DNA of 64,000 bases. Origin: Brevibacillus fortis (GTDB taxonomy: Bacteria; Bacillota; Bacilli; Brevibacillales; Brevibacillaceae). Made by a program: the position numbers and the translations under genes. Shown piece by piece: positions 35,356 to 44,730 of the stretch (its first letter is position 1; every line of letters starts with the position of its first letter). The notes beneath the pieces are model-generated. The model searched no databases. It was not told the DNA's origin and was given only the letters and a program-made list of their open reading frames with translations. The DNA lies in contig NZ_PXZM01000020.1 of the NCBI RefSeq assembly GCF_003013395.1, forward strand, positions 1-64,000. The letters run 5' to 3'.

Positions 35356-36534
35356 TTAAATCATCTCGAAAACGCCAGCAGCTCCCATTCCACCACCGAT
35401 ACACATCGTGACGACTCCGTATTTGCCGCCTCTGCGCTTCATTTCGTGCAAGAGCTGGACGGTCAGCTTGGCACCACTGCAACCGAGTGGATGCCCTAAT
35501 GCGATTGCCCCGCCATTTACATTGACCTTTTCAGGATTGAGCCCCAGCTCGCGAATGACGGCGATCGATTGAGAGGCGAACGCTTCGTTTAACTCAAACA
35601 AATCGACATCCTCCAAGCTGATTCCCGCCAGCTTCAATGCTTTTGGAATCGCGACAACCGGACCGATACCCATGACATCAGGGTCTACACCGCCGACAGT
35701 AAAGGAACGGAACTTGGCAATCGGCTCGACACCCAGCTCGGCTGCTTTTTCAGCAGACATCACAAGAACTGCTGCCGCGCCGTCGCTCGTTTGCGAGGAG
35801 TTTCCTGCCGTTACGCTGCCTTGCACATGAAAGACCGGTCTGAGCTTGGCGAGTGCCTCCATCGTCGTGTCCGACCGCGCTCCTTCATCCTTGTCGAAAA
35901 CACGTTCCTGGATATGAACCTTTCCTGCTTCATCCACAAAATGCTGCTTGACTGTCAATGGTACGATTTCATCCTGGAATTTCCCTGAGGTAATCGCAGC
36001 CGTCGCACGCTGATGGCTTTGCAGAGCAAAAGCATCCTGATCCTCACGAGAAATGTTGTACCTTTTCGCTACTTCTTCAGCTGTATGGCCCATGCTCATG
36101 TACGCTTCCGGCTTCGTTTCTACCAGAGTCGGATTGAGTGCGATTTTGTGCCCGAGCATCGGCACCAGACTCATGCTCTCCACCCCGCCAGCGACAACCA
36201 CATCGGAGCTGCCGACCATGATCTGCTGAGCAGCGTAAGCAATCGTCTGCAAACCAGAGGAGCAAAAGCGATTGATGGTGATTCCCGATACATTTGTCGG
36301 CAATCCGGCGCGTAGTCCGATTAGGCGAGCCATATTCATGCCTTGCTCAGCTTCCGGTACAGCCGTCCCCATGATGATATCCTCGATATCAGCCGGATCG
36401 AGCTGTGGCACACGGCGCAACAGGTCGCTTACAACTGCGGCTCCCATATCGACTGGGTGAAAATCCTTGAGACTTCCTTTTTTCGATTTACCAATAGCGG
36501 TGCGGGCGCCCGCGACAATAACTGCTTCTCTCAT
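35356..36534 (-). CDS. fadA: acetyl-CoA C-acyltransferase (3-ketoacyl-CoA thiolase)
   Basis: A 392-residue degradative thiolase that cleaves 3-ketoacyl-CoA with CoA to release acetyl-CoA. The nucleophilic Cys is in [15 protein letters not shown], the catalytic His in [18 protein letters not shown] and the second catalytic Cys in [17 protein letters not shown]. Length is normal. Second gene of the fadNAE operon, 18 nt after fadN, with GGAGGG before the start. Confidence 0.96.
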   Translation of the reverse strand: MREAVIVAGARTAIGKSKKGSLKDFHPVDMGAAVVSDLLRRVPQLDPADIEDIIMGTAVPEAEQGMNMARLIGLRAGLPTNVSGITINRFCSSGLQTIAYAAQQIMVGSSDVVVAGGVESMSLVPMLGHKIALNPTLVETKPEAYMSMGHTAEEVAKRYNISREDQDAFALQSHQRATAAITSGKFQDEIVPLTVKQHFVDEAGKVHIQERVFDKDEGARSDTTMEALAKLRPVFHVQGSVTAGNSSQTSDGAAAVLVMSAEKAAELGVEPIAKFRSFTVGGVDPDVMGIGPVVAIPKALKLAGISLEDVDLFELNEAFASQSIAVIRELGLNPEKVNVNGGAIALGHPLGCSGAKLTVQLLHEMKRRGGKYGVVTMCIGGGMGAAGVFEMI

Positions 36535-36552
36535 CGTTATCCCTCCCTCTCC

Positions 36553-38961
36553 CTAGTTACGCAAAGGCTTGTTTTTGGTCAGCATGTGCTGCATCCGTTG
36601 CTGGCTTTTCGGCGTCTTGATTAGTTCGAGGAACGCTTGCTTTTCCAGCTCTAGAATATAGTTCTCTATCACTTCTGTACCCGCTGGCACGTTACCACCT
36701 GACATGACATAGGCAACTTTGCTTGCGATCAGCTCATCATGCTCGGAAATATATCCGCTCTTCTTCATTGCATAAATGTTTTGGCGCAGGTTCGCATAAC
36801 CAGTTTCTCCGATGACGCGAATTTTGCGTGGCGCTGGTGGCGTGTAGCCCTCTTTATCCATCGTGAGCACCAGTTGCTTCGCATCGTATAACAGATGATC
36901 GGCATTCACGCTGATACGGTCAGTCGGTCGCAGGTACCCCAGATCGATGGCTTCCTGACCACTCGTAGATACCTTTGCCATGGCAATCGCTTCAAACGCT
37001 TTCGCCACGAACGGGAACGGATCGACTGGCACGCTGCCTCCCTCTGGAACATTTTCCATCGCTCTAAACAGCATCTCCTTCGTTCCTCCGCCACCTGGCA
37101 GAAGCCCTACCCCCACCTCTACCAAGCCAAGGTACGTCTCTGCCGATACCTGCACGCGATCCGCGAGGTAGGCCACCTCGACACCGCCGCCCAGCGTCAT
37201 GCCAAACGGTGCTGCGACGACTGGACGATGCATGTAGCGCAGTGCCCGTGCTGTTTTGTGGAAGTTGCTGACCAGCATGTCAAGCTCCAGCCAGTTTTCA
37301 TCCTGTGCTTCCATCAACGCCATTGCGAGATTCATCCCGACGCAGAAGTTTTTGCCTTGATTACCGATGACCAGACCGACGAAGTTCTTCTGCACTTCCT
37401 CTGCTGCCTGACTTGCCATGTGCAAGACATCCATCCCGAGTGCATTGTGTGGGGAGGTGAATTCCAGACATGCGACTCCATCTCCCAAATCGATCAAGGC
37501 AGCACCCGCATTTTTCTTGATTAGCTTGCCTTGCTCCTTAAGTGCTGCCAGATTGATGTTTTCCTTGCTCTCTTCGACGTCCTTGTAGGTGCCTCCGATG
37601 GAAAACACGCTGCACTTCCCTTGCTCTTTTTGATAAAAGGAGGTTTTCCCACTCGCGAGTAGCTCCGACACGAGTGCCGGAATCTTCTCGTTTTCCTCAC
37701 GCATTCTTGCCACTGACTTTTCGAGACCGATGGCATCCCATGTTTCGAATGGCCCCATCTCCCAGCCGAAGCCCCACTTCATGGCCTGGTCAACAGAGAC
37801 GATATCGTCTGCGATCTCATGAGCCTTTTCAGCAGAGTAAAGCAATACCTTTTTGAAGACACTCCAGACGAACTCACTGCCCTTGTCCTTGCCGTATGCG
37901 AGTGCTCTCAACTTCTCAGGCAATGTTTTGGCTGTTTTGGTTGCTTCGAGGGAAGGGAACTTCGGCCTCACACTTGGACGGTATTCCAGCGTGTCAACCG
38001 ACAGCGCCAAAATCTCTTTTCCTTTCTCCGTCTTCACCTGCTTGAAAAAGCCTTGACCAGCCTTTTGCCCGATCCATCTTTTCTCCACCATTTGCAGAAC
38101 GAAATCCGGCACTTCAAAAACCGAACGCTCCTGCTCATCCGTGCTTTTGTTCCTGACGTTACCCGCCACATGCACGTACGTATCTAGTCCGACGACATCA
38201 AGAGTGCGGAACGTCGCGCTTTTCGGACGGCCGATGACCGGCCCTGTCAACGCATCTACCTCATCTACCCCAAGCCCCAGTCGCACCATTTCGTGGATCG
38301 AAACCTGCAATCCATATGTACCGATGCGATTCGCGATGAAGTTAGGCGTGTCCTTGCAAACAACCATTCCTTTTCCGAGCACATGCTCACCAAAATGCTT
38401 CATGAAAGAGATGACTTGCGGGTCAGTATCAAAACCTGGGATCAGCTCCAACAGCTTCAAGTAGCGTGGCGGGTTAAAGAAGTGCGTGCCGAGAAAATGC
38501 TTGCGGAAGTCATCAGAGCGTCCCTCTGCCATTTCGTTGATAGAAACCCCGGACGTATTGGAAGACACGATTGTCCCTGGCTTGCGATGCGCTTCTACCA
38601 TCGCGAAGACGCTTTTCTTCACCTCGATATTCTCGACAACTACCTCAATAATCCAATCGACCTCGCTCAAGCAAGAGAGATGATCTTCGAAGTTACCAAC
38701 TGTAATCAGGTCGATGTTCTTTTTATCGTAGAGCGGCGCCGGCTTCTCCTTCAAAAGTCGGTCACGGCCCGCTTGTGCTATCCGGTTTTTCACCACGCTA
38801 TCAGACAAAGTAAGTCCTTTTTTACTCTCATCTGCTGTCAATTCACGCGGCACGATGTCCAGTAAATAAGTGGGAATACCGACGTTGGCTAAATGTGCTG
38901 CGATTCCGGCGCCCATGACGCCTGAACCGAGAACTGCCGCCTTGCGAATTTTGCGTTCCAT
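36553..38961 (-). CDS. fadN: 3-hydroxyacyl-CoA dehydrogenase / enoyl-CoA hydratase
   Basis: A bifunctional 802-residue enzyme of the FadN (YusL) type. The N-terminal half is an NAD-dependent 3-hydroxyacyl-CoA dehydrogenase (Rossmann AVLGSGVMGAGIAAHLANVG at residues about 8-27, FFNPPRYLKLLELI, then the 6-phosphogluconate-dehydrogenase-like domain), and the C-terminal part, from about residue 500, is a crotonase-fold hydratase (FVGLVIGNQGKNFCVGMNLA and TLGGGVEVAYLADR). This domain order is opposite to that of proteobacterial FadB. AAGGAGG lies 8 nt from the start at 38961. First gene of the operon. Confidence 0.96.
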   Translation of the reverse strand: MERKIRKAAVLGSGVMGAGIAAHLANVGIPTYLLDIVPRELTADESKKGLTLSDSVVKNRIAQAGRDRLLKEKPAPLYDKKNIDLITVGNFEDHLSCLSEVDWIIEVVVENIEVKKSVFAMVEAHRKPGTIVSSNTSGVSINEMAEGRSDDFRKHFLGTHFFNPPRYLKLLELIPGFDTDPQVISFMKHFGEHVLGKGMVVCKDTPNFIANRIGTYGLQVSIHEMVRLGLGVDEVDALTGPVIGRPKSATFRTLDVVGLDTYVHVAGNVRNKSTDEQERSVFEVPDFVLQMVEKRWIGQKAGQGFFKQVKTEKGKEILALSVDTLEYRPSVRPKFPSLEATKTAKTLPEKLRALAYGKDKGSEFVWSVFKKVLLYSAEKAHEIADDIVSVDQAMKWGFGWEMGPFETWDAIGLEKSVARMREENEKIPALVSELLASGKTSFYQKEQGKCSVFSIGGTYKDVEESKENINLAALKEQGKLIKKNAGAALIDLGDGVACLEFTSPHNALGMDVLHMASQAAEEVQKNFVGLVIGNQGKNFCVGMNLAMALMEAQDENWLELDMLVSNFHKTARALRYMHRPVVAAPFGMTLGGGVEVAYLADRVQVSAETYLGLVEVGVGLLPGGGGTKEMLFRAMENVPEGGSVPVDPFPFVAKAFEAIAMAKVSTSGQEAIDLGYLRPTDRISVNADHLLYDAKQLVLTMDKEGYTPPAPRKIRVIGETGYANLRQNIYAMKKSGYISEHDELIASKVAYVMSGGNVPAGTEVIENYILELEKQAFLELIKTPKSQQRMQHMLTKNKPLRN

Positions 38962-39028
38962 CTCCAAATCCTCCTTTTAAAAACCTAGTCATGGCTTATT
39001 CATGGTCACAAGAATGGCTTCGTAACAG

Positions 39029-39066
39029 TGAATATCTAATATTCAGACTAGAAGCGCATTTGTAAA
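39029..39066 (-). promoter_or_regulatory. fadNAE promoter overlapped by a palindrome
   Basis: Minus-strand TTTACA (39066-39061), 17 nt, AATATT (39043-39038). The -10 lies within a perfect 17-bp palindrome (39029-39045, arms TGAATAT / ATATTCA), which is a natural place for a repressor to block transcription. Confidence 0.45.
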
Positions 39067-39117
39067 ACTTCTACTTCTCCATAGATATTCCTGTGTACAT
39101 CAGCTCATGTCTCTCGT

Positions 39118-39135
39118 TGAATGAATGCTCATTCA
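39118..39135. promoter_or_regulatory. FadR-type operator
   Basis: TGAATGA, four bases, TCATTCA: 17 of 18 positions fit the B. subtilis FadR operator TGAATGANTANTCATTCA (only the central A is G). FadR is a TetR-family repressor released by long-chain acyl-CoA. It lies about 155 nt upstream of fadN and the regulator gene itself is not in the window. Confidence 0.75.
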
Positions 39136-39205
39136 GTATGTGGGTTAAAAAAGGACATCCCACGTTTTGGCTGTCTTACACGCCCGGAGATGCTACGTTC
39201 CCACC

Positions 39206-39225
39206 AACTGAATCACCGTTCAGTT
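39206..39225. repeat. additional palindrome upstream of fadN
   Basis: AACTGAA (39206-39212) and TTCAGTT (39219-39225) with a 6-nt spacer. It resembles the two palindromes nearer fadN in its TGAA/TTCA core but does not match the FadR consensus; role unknown. Confidence 0.35.
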
Positions 39226-39289
39226 TTTATTGTAATCGAAAATTCTGTCAGTTGCAATCGTCACTTATTGCTTCTTGGGATAAAGAAAG

Positions 39290-39324
39290 AAAAAGGGGCA
39301 CTCCGTTGTCCAGTGCCCCTTTTT
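39290..39324. terminator. terminator of the SLH gene
   Basis: AAAAAGGGGCACT (39290-39302) pairs perfectly with AGTGCCCCTTTTT (39312-39324). Confidence 0.9.
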
Positions 39325-39329
39325 CTGTG

Positions 39330-40445
39330 CTACTTTTGCGAGTAAATTAGCGCGGTGATCTTGCGTCCGTATGCATTGGACGAGTCTTCTTCCAATCGGT
39401 ATTCAATCTGGAAGTCTCCGTTTTTCGGGTCTAGATAATGAGCAATGATCCAGAGGGCTTTCGAATTGTTTTCGTCGGCCTTGACCGATACTTTTACCGG
39501 TCCGTTGTAGGTGGGCACTTGCTCCAGCTTTGCCATGCTTTTGAGCGCATCGTCTGTAAAGACCGCAGACAGATGCTTCTGATTTTTCATTTCGTACGCC
39601 AAATTCGCTGCACGTAAATACACCTGCGCGATGTGCTGCTGATTCGCAGGCGAACCACGGAACTGCGAAGCTGTATCAATCCGGTAATAATCAATCAGTC
39701 GATCCATTACGACGACGTATTCTGCACGCGTCAGAACCTTGTTCGGAGAAAAGGTCTTGTCCGCGAGAAACAGATTGAATTCGCGGATGGCCAGTGGGTA
39801 CGGTGAATATGTATCTCGATAGAATCGGTCGCGCTTCCATTCGTAATAGCTGTTAAAGTAAGAGGCTGTATCTTGTGGTTTAATATTGGCCGTACGGAAT
39901 TTTTGCGGTGCCAGCATATGAAACAGGATCAAGCTGGCCTCTTCTTTCGTCAATGGCCACTGCATCCCGGCACTGGACATCCACCAGTCCGGATTTTCCT
40001 TCTCTTGTTTTTTCATCAGGTGCCCGGTTTCAGCCAAATATAGATAGTACAGCATCTGGTCTCCTGGATCAAACTTGCCCAGCTCGTCCGTTTCGATTTT
40101 CATCATGGTCTTCAGATTGCTCAGCAGTTGATCTACTTCCCCCCGGAGTAGATAGCGATGATCCAGGTTTGGTTTGCGTTCTGGCTTTTCAATCGGACCA
40201 TATACCGTCTCGAATACGCGATTCAGCATAACCAAAGCTTCGCCTCTAGTCACCGGCTTGTTTGGGTAAAAAGGCTGATATCCCTTCCTCACTACGATGC
40301 CCAGATCCGCCATTTCGTCGATGTGCTCACGTGCCCAATGTCCCTGTATGTCCGTATACATGCCAGCCGCATTCGCACTCCCTGAAAAAACGCTTTGCAC
40401 CACTAGCAGTGCCAAGAGAAAAACGACAGCAAAACGCTTTACCAT
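39330..40445 (-). CDS. secreted SLH-domain (S-layer homology) protein
   Basis: A 371-residue exported protein. A signal peptide (FAVVFLLALLVVQSVFSGSANA) is followed by an SLH motif (YTDIQGHWAREHIDEMADLGIV... then FYPNKPVTRGEALVMLNRVF), and a second degenerate SLH-like repeat is suggested by NLFLADKTFSPNKVLTRAEYVVVMDRL. SLH domains bind pyruvylated secondary cell-wall polysaccharide, so the protein is probably held at the cell surface. The C-terminal 100 residues (KVSVKADENNSKALWIIAHYL...) form a separate unassigned beta-rich domain. AAAGGAG lies 12 nt before the start. Monocistronic. Confidence 0.88.
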   Translation of the reverse strand: MVKRFAVVFLLALLVVQSVFSGSANAAGMYTDIQGHWAREHIDEMADLGIVVRKGYQPFYPNKPVTRGEALVMLNRVFETVYGPIEKPERKPNLDHRYLLRGEVDQLLSNLKTMMKIETDELGKFDPGDQMLYYLYLAETGHLMKKQEKENPDWWMSSAGMQWPLTKEEASLILFHMLAPQKFRTANIKPQDTASYFNSYYEWKRDRFYRDTYSPYPLAIREFNLFLADKTFSPNKVLTRAEYVVVMDRLIDYYRIDTASQFRGSPANQQHIAQVYLRAANLAYEMKNQKHLSAVFTDDALKSMAKLEQVPTYNGPVKVSVKADENNSKALWIIAHYLDPKNGDFQIEYRLEEDSSNAYGRKITALIYSQK

Positions 40446-40613
40446 GACTTACGATAACTCCTTTCTTTCCATGATCGTTTCCTTACTCCCTTTTTTGGAA
40501 TTCTTCCCCAGCAGCATCCATTCCTGCCATGTTGGTCTATTTTCCTGGGTCTGATCTCTCCCTTTCTTGTATCGGGATGAAAACGGAAGTTCATTATACT
40601 TTTTCAAAACAAA

Positions 40614-40645
40614 TGAAAAAGAGCCGCACTTTGTATTAGCGGCTC
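40614..40645 (-). terminator. terminator of the ABC transporter pair
   Basis: GAGCCGC (40621-40627) pairs with GCGGCTC (40639-40645); on the minus strand TTTTT follows. The gap 40446-40674 holds nothing else supported. Confidence 0.8.
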
Positions 40646-40674
40646 CAATTATATCCTTTTTCTCTATGCGCTGA

Positions 40675-42342
40675 CTATCCTTCAATCTGCTCGAACCAGC
40701 CTGGTCCCTTGGTCACAAGCAACCGATATAAGAAAATGTTAATGAGGGTGAACAGGACGAAAATCCCAAGAGCGGTCCCTAGCATGGATGTCCCTAGCAA
40801 AAAACTGCCGAGTACAACAAGACCTCCTGCCATAAGGCCTATTACTAGTGGGAAAAGTGGATTAAGATTTTGCTTGATTGCCTCCTGTTCGGAGCTCCAG
40901 CGCAGTTTAGGCAACTGCAAATCCACCAGGATTCCGACCAGATTGATAAAAATCAGCCCCGGAATTCCACTCACGATGGCAAGGATGATAAAGGCAGGGG
41001 AAAGCTGTAAAAACCATATGGCCTCTGCAAGAAGCAGCAGCATACTCACTGCACTCAGTACCAATCCTGGGAACAATTTTGCCAGCAGGATGTGGCGATA
41101 AGGCATGGGCCATAGCTTGTTCGTAAAGAATCCCTGTCCCTCTCTGGATATGGCTGTTACGGAAGTGCTATTCATTGCACCCATGAAGAGAAACGCGGCG
41201 AAGGCGATCGCCATGCTAATTCCCGCTACCGATCCCTTTTGCATGAGCAATTGAATAAACGCAATCATTTCGCCGCTGTCCTGACGGCTAAGCAATGGAA
41301 TCAAAACGAGTATCGGAATCAAAATGCTGGACAGCGTACAATTCATCAGAAATGCCGGCGTCCTCCACAACATTCTCCATTCCTTGAGTGCGTAAGCCAG
41401 CATAGCTGGACGTTTTTGAACGAGCTTGGCAAAGGCAGTATCGACGACTTCTTTTCGTGTGGCGACAGACTCACTCATGCCCATGACACCCGAAAAGTAG
41501 AGATACGTTCCAGCGTAGAGAAAAGCAGCTATACCAATAATCGCCACGAGAATGAAAGCAATTAGATAACCGAGGGAACCCCACGTACCGCTGTCTACCA
41601 AAGCAAGAGCAGCCAGATTGCTTGTAGGGAACAGCTGGGTGACAAGGCTCAACAGCCCATTGTCTTGAGCCACAAGCATTTGCTGAAACTGCTCCATGCC
41701 AAATCCGCTTCCGCTAGACTGACGTTGGAACAGCGCTTGAAAACCAACGACAATTCCAAGCCCGATCAGCCCTCCGATGATACGGAAGCGCTCCTTGTAT
41801 TTTTTGACGTTCGTAAATCGCATGAACAGAATCACGACAAGAGCAGCCAACACTAGGGGCAACACTGGAACAACCAGAAAAACAAGGATCGCTAGCAAAT
41901 AATACATGATCCCTGCGTCGCTTTTCACGCCGTACGTAATAAACAGAGGCCCTAAGAAAACCAGCGCTGTAAAATATTCATACACGAGTGCAAGCGTAAA
42001 TTTGGCTCCGAGAATGTGCGCTGGAGCAAGCGGCATGGGCAATAAATGCTCAACATCCTTCGAATAGTAGAAAACACTCAAAACATACAAAATCCCGAAC
42101 AAAAAGATGGCAAGTGAAGACATCGCTACGCCAAATCCGAGTAGGGCCCCCTCCTGTCCGATCACCACCAATCCGTCGTACAACTCAGAAATCAACACGA
42201 CAGCCGAAGCAATCATGGGAAGAACGCCTAGTGCAATGACGATATACAACAGAGCGGTCTTCCAGCCACTCCCTTTCTCCACTCTCCAAGCTGGTTCGGC
42301 GTTTTTCATCATCATCTTCGTCAAAATCAGCACTTTATTCAT
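40675..42342 (-). CDS. ABC transporter permease (YthQ-like)
   Basis: A 555-residue membrane protein with about twelve to fourteen hydrophobic segments arranged as two halves, and only short loops. It lacks the EAA loop of importers and resembles the export-type ABC-2/YthQ permeases of Bacilli. The N-terminus (LILTKMMMKNAEPAWRVEKGSGWKT) is cytoplasmic. The start lies 8 nt inside the end of the ATPase gene, with GGAG 10 nt upstream, so the two are translationally coupled. The substrate is unknown; similar pairs are linked to export of peptides, drugs or envelope material. Confidence 0.85.
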   Translation of the reverse strand: MNKVLILTKMMMKNAEPAWRVEKGSGWKTALLYIVIALGVLPMIASAVVLISELYDGLVVIGQEGALLGFGVAMSSLAIFLFGILYVLSVFYYSKDVEHLLPMPLAPAHILGAKFTLALVYEYFTALVFLGPLFITYGVKSDAGIMYYLLAILVFLVVPVLPLVLAALVVILFMRFTNVKKYKERFRIIGGLIGLGIVVGFQALFQRQSSGSGFGMEQFQQMLVAQDNGLLSLVTQLFPTSNLAALALVDSGTWGSLGYLIAFILVAIIGIAAFLYAGTYLYFSGVMGMSESVATRKEVVDTAFAKLVQKRPAMLAYALKEWRMLWRTPAFLMNCTLSSILIPILVLIPLLSRQDSGEMIAFIQLLMQKGSVAGISMAIAFAAFLFMGAMNSTSVTAISREGQGFFTNKLWPMPYRHILLAKLFPGLVLSAVSMLLLLAEAIWFLQLSPAFIILAIVSGIPGLIFINLVGILVDLQLPKLRWSSEQEAIKQNLNPLFPLVIGLMAGGLVVLGSFLLGTSMLGTALGIFVLFTLINIFLYRLLVTKGPGWFEQIEG

Positions 42343-43060
42343 GCTTGGTCAACTCCAGGAACAAGCTTTCCAGCGATACTTCTGACTGAAAATGCTCACG
42401 CAGCTCAGTAAAGGTTCCACAGAACAAGATTTTCCCTTTGTTGATAATCCCGACTCGATCGCACAGCTTCTCCGCAACCTCCAGTACGTGTGTGGAAAAG
42501 AATACGCTTCGACCGCTATCCGCGTGTTCACGCATCATTTCTTTTAACGTAAAGGATGACTTGGGATCGAGTCCAGTCAATGGCTCATCGAGAATCCACA
42601 CCTCAGGCTGATGGATGAGCGCACCCATGATCATGATTTTTTGCCGCATGCCATGCGAATAGCTCTGAATCGGATCACCTAACGCGTTCTTCATATCAAA
42701 GCGATCCGCCAACTCCAAAATACGCTTTCCTCGTACCTCTTGGGGTACCTCGTAAATATCTGCCATGAAGCTGACATACTCGAGACCCTTCAAGCGCAAA
42801 AAAAGATCAGGGCTATCCGGTACATAACCAAATTGGCGTTTTGCTTCGAGTGCTTCGGTGCGAATATTTTTACCATTGATCGTGATCTCGCCTTGATCTG
42901 GACGTGTGATGCCTGTGATCATTTTGATCGTCGTTGTCTTGCCAGCTCCATTTGGGCCGAGGAAGCCAAAAATTTCCCCGTTGGGCACTGTGAGATTCAT
43001 TTGATCAACTGCTTTTATGGTGCCGTTGTAGCTTTTCGTCACATGAACCAGCTCAATCAT
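42335..43060 (-). CDS. ABC transporter ATP-binding protein (YthP/CcmA-like)
   Basis: A 241-residue ATPase: Walker A GPNGAGKTT, Q-loop QFGYVPDSPDLF, signature YSHGMRQK (YSHGM in place of LSGGQ, common in export-type ABC-2 ATPases), Walker B VWILDEPLTGLDP and switch His in FSTHVLE. It is the energising subunit for the adjacent permease. GAGGAG lies 10 nt before the start. The region 43061-43192 holds the ribosome binding site and the terminator of the preceding gene. Confidence 0.93.
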   Translation of the reverse strand: MIELVHVTKSYNGTIKAVDQMNLTVPNGEIFGFLGPNGAGKTTTIKMITGITRPDQGEITINGKNIRTEALEAKRQFGYVPDSPDLFLRLKGLEYVSFMADIYEVPQEVRGKRILELADRFDMKNALGDPIQSYSHGMRQKIMIMGALIHQPEVWILDEPLTGLDPKSSFTLKEMMREHADSGRSVFFSTHVLEVAEKLCDRVGIINKGKILFCGTFTELREHFQSEVSLESLFLELTKHE

Positions 43061-43154
43061 TGCTGCTTCTCTCCTCTCCTCGCCGTTCCCAACATTTTTT
43101 CCAATTTACTCCACCCCTTTTATTACGAGTGGTTCAAAGAAAAGTTCCGAGAAA

Positions 43155-43190
43155 AGAAAAAGAGCCGTCGGTTATCCCAACGACCCTCAT
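43155..43190 (-). terminator. terminator after the 138-residue protein gene
   Basis: An imperfect hairpin (GTCG...CGAC core with flanking pairs) followed on the minus strand by TTTTTC. It includes one bulge and an internal loop, so it is weaker than most in this window. Confidence 0.55.
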
Positions 43191-43192
43191 GA

Positions 43193-43609
43193 TTAGTTTT
43201 GTGGCACAAAGCTGCCATCACGCAGCATAGTCAACTCGCCCATGATGAATGCTAAGTCTTCGTTGTCGTCCAACTTGCCACTTTCCTCCAACGCTTCCAA
43301 ACGTCGCAGAAGTATGTTGGCAAAATCCTGAATCTGAACCGGATGTGCCTCTATATCGGCATCATCCAAAATATCAAAGCCAGTCAAGGCTTCCAAGTGG
43401 GTCACGATACGGAAACCGCCGATTTCCCCTAGGAACTCTTGCTTGTTCATTTTTGATTTCTCCAATTTTTGCAGCATGGACAAAATATCATTTGCTACCA
43501 CGCTAGGAAAAGCAACCTGATAAAAGTTGCGATTTTTCGCTTCTTCCGTTTTGATGATCAAAACATCAATACCGTCCGGCTTCTTCGCTTTTTTGCCAAA
43601 CCCAAACAT
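43193..43609 (-). CDS. conserved-looking hypothetical cytoplasmic protein
   Basis: A 138-residue acidic protein with no recognised family. The start at 43609 has AGGTGG 5 nt upstream; GTG 43618 is inside that site. The N-terminus FGFGKKAKKPDG is followed by a beta-alpha pattern (GIDVLIIKTEEAKNRNFYQVAFP), a helix with basic residues (DILSMLQKLEKSKMNKQEF) and an acidic C-terminal half. No signal peptide, membrane helix or metal-binding motif was seen. Sequence periodicity suggests a mixed alpha/beta fold. It lies between the ABC pair and the IseA-like gene, which is divergent, and is probably monocistronic. Confidence 0.7.
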   Translation of the reverse strand: MFGFGKKAKKPDGIDVLIIKTEEAKNRNFYQVAFPSVVANDILSMLQKLEKSKMNKQEFLGEIGGFRIVTHLEALTGFDILDDADIEAHPVQIQDFANILLRRLEALEESGKLDDNEDLAFIMGELTMLRDGSFVPQN

Positions 43610-43761
43610 ATATTCCACCTCAATCGTTCGATCTGTCCAACTCTCTCCATGATAGACATAATCCGAGACTCAGACAACCCCTATCCATATATTAACTGGG
43701 CTATTTGTCTTTTTTGACACACACGCTAACGGTAAACGACTGCCCCCAAGTGAGGTGCGCC

Positions 43762-44379
43762 ATGAAATTCAACTGGAAAAACTGGATGTTTATTCTAACT
43801 CTCTCTTTGCTCGTCACAGGATGCATGACGCATGTAAAGCAGGAGCAGGCAAAAACCAAGGCCAAAACACAAAGCAAGCCTACCAAGCAGTCTGCCATCC
43901 AAAAGCTTGGCGATAACAAAATGGATGTTGTCCTCTTTCTGAATCAGGCGGAGCATCTGTTGGAAAATGTTTTTTATGCTGCTGCGGACAATGCGAAGGG
44001 CAAATCTGTGTATGAGGATGGTCTCGTCTTTCGTGAATTGCCTGAGCGCTTCGACAGCAAAGACAAGATAACGGGTTACTTCGGTCGTTTTTGGAGCCGT
44101 CCGCTGGCAGAAGCCATGTATGACAACATGACCACCAAGCTGGTGAAGGAAAAAGTATACGTAGCAATCCCCCGTGTCGACTATCCGACTTTGATCTCGG
44201 TTCGAAACACGACTGTTCAAAAAAGCAATGGAGAACTCAGTGTGACCGTAGAAGATGTAACCGATTCTTCCTTTGCTTCTGACCGCACGCTCCGCTACCG
44301 ACTCGTGCGTGATCAAAAGACCAAACGGTTCGAAATCAAATCACGGATGGGCGCTTATGGGAATGAACAATTTCAATAA
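43762..44379 (+). CDS. lipoprotein, IseA (DL-endopeptidase inhibitor)-like
   Basis: A 205-residue lipoprotein. MKFNWKNWMFILTLSLLVTGC is a signal peptide with lipobox VTGC, followed by a Lys/Thr/Gln-rich linker (about 25-45). The folded part begins VVLFLNQAEHLLENVFY and contains DSKDKITGYFGRFWSRPLAEAMYDNM and KEKVYVAIPRVDYP, which resembles the B. subtilis IseA (YoeB) pattern of a proteinaceous inhibitor of cell-wall DL-endopeptidases. That assignment rests on motif memory and is moderate. GAGGTG lies just upstream of the ATG; an upstream frame start at 43705 lacks one. No terminator; proB leader follows. Confidence 0.7.
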   Translation: MKFNWKNWMFILTLSLLVTGCMTHVKQEQAKTKAKTQSKPTKQSAIQKLGDNKMDVVLFLNQAEHLLENVFYAAADNAKGKSVYEDGLVFRELPERFDSKDKITGYFGRFWSRPLAEAMYDNMTTKLVKEKVYVAIPRVDYPTLISVRNTTVQKSNGELSVTVEDVTDSSFASDRTLRYRLVRDQKTKRFEIKSRMGAYGNEQFQ

Positions 44380-44384
44380 GCCTC

Positions 44385-44414
44385 TTGACATTTCTTGCGG
44401 ACCAAGCGAATAAT
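44385..44414 (+). promoter_or_regulatory. sigma-A promoter of proBAC
   Basis: TTGACA at 44385-44390, 18-nt spacer, AATAAT at 44409-44414. It lies just after the IseA-like gene, so proBAC has its own promoter. Confidence 0.75.
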
Positions 44415-44421
44415 AGTGAAT

Positions 44422-44708
44422 TAATAAGCACATAGTGAGCGGCAATGACGGGGAATAGTAAAACCGCCCTTCAGGTCCAGAGAGCGAAATCCATCGGCTG
44501 AGAGGTTTCGTCCTTGAATCGGTTTGAACCCACCCCAGAGCATCCAGGGAAGACCTGGACAGGTTTCTTTCACCTGTTATCAAAGAAAGAGAGCCGGGCG
44601 TTTCTTGCCTGAAGTATGCCTTCAGTCCAAAACGTCAAATAAGGTGGTACCGCGTAAGGTCTTACAAGCCCTTTCGTCCTTATCAAAGAGACGAAAGGGC
44701 TTTTTTGC
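44422..44708 (+). promoter_or_regulatory. T-box leader of proBAC (tRNA-Pro responsive)
   Basis: A complete T-box riboswitch. The T-box sequence AAGGTGGTACCGCG lies at 44641-44654, followed by a terminator, 44668-44678 paired with 44690-44700, then T6. In Stem I, GGGG (44450-44453) pairs with CCCC (44533-44536) and AAACCG with CGGTTT (44461-44466, 44520-44525); the specifier loop has the loop-E pattern AGTA on the left and GAA on the right, so the specifier codon is CCC (44529-44531), proline. Uncharged tRNA-Pro should open transcription of the proline genes. Confidence 0.93.
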
Positions 44709-44730
44709 ATGGAAATAAGGGGGTTTTCGC

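Noticed and set aside
36895..37524. 209-codon frame antisense to fadN
   Set aside because: Shadow frame inside a conserved enzyme gene.
40449..40685. 78-codon frame between the SLH gene and the ABC permease
   Set aside because: Reads through the terminator hairpin of the ABC operon and has no ribosome binding site.
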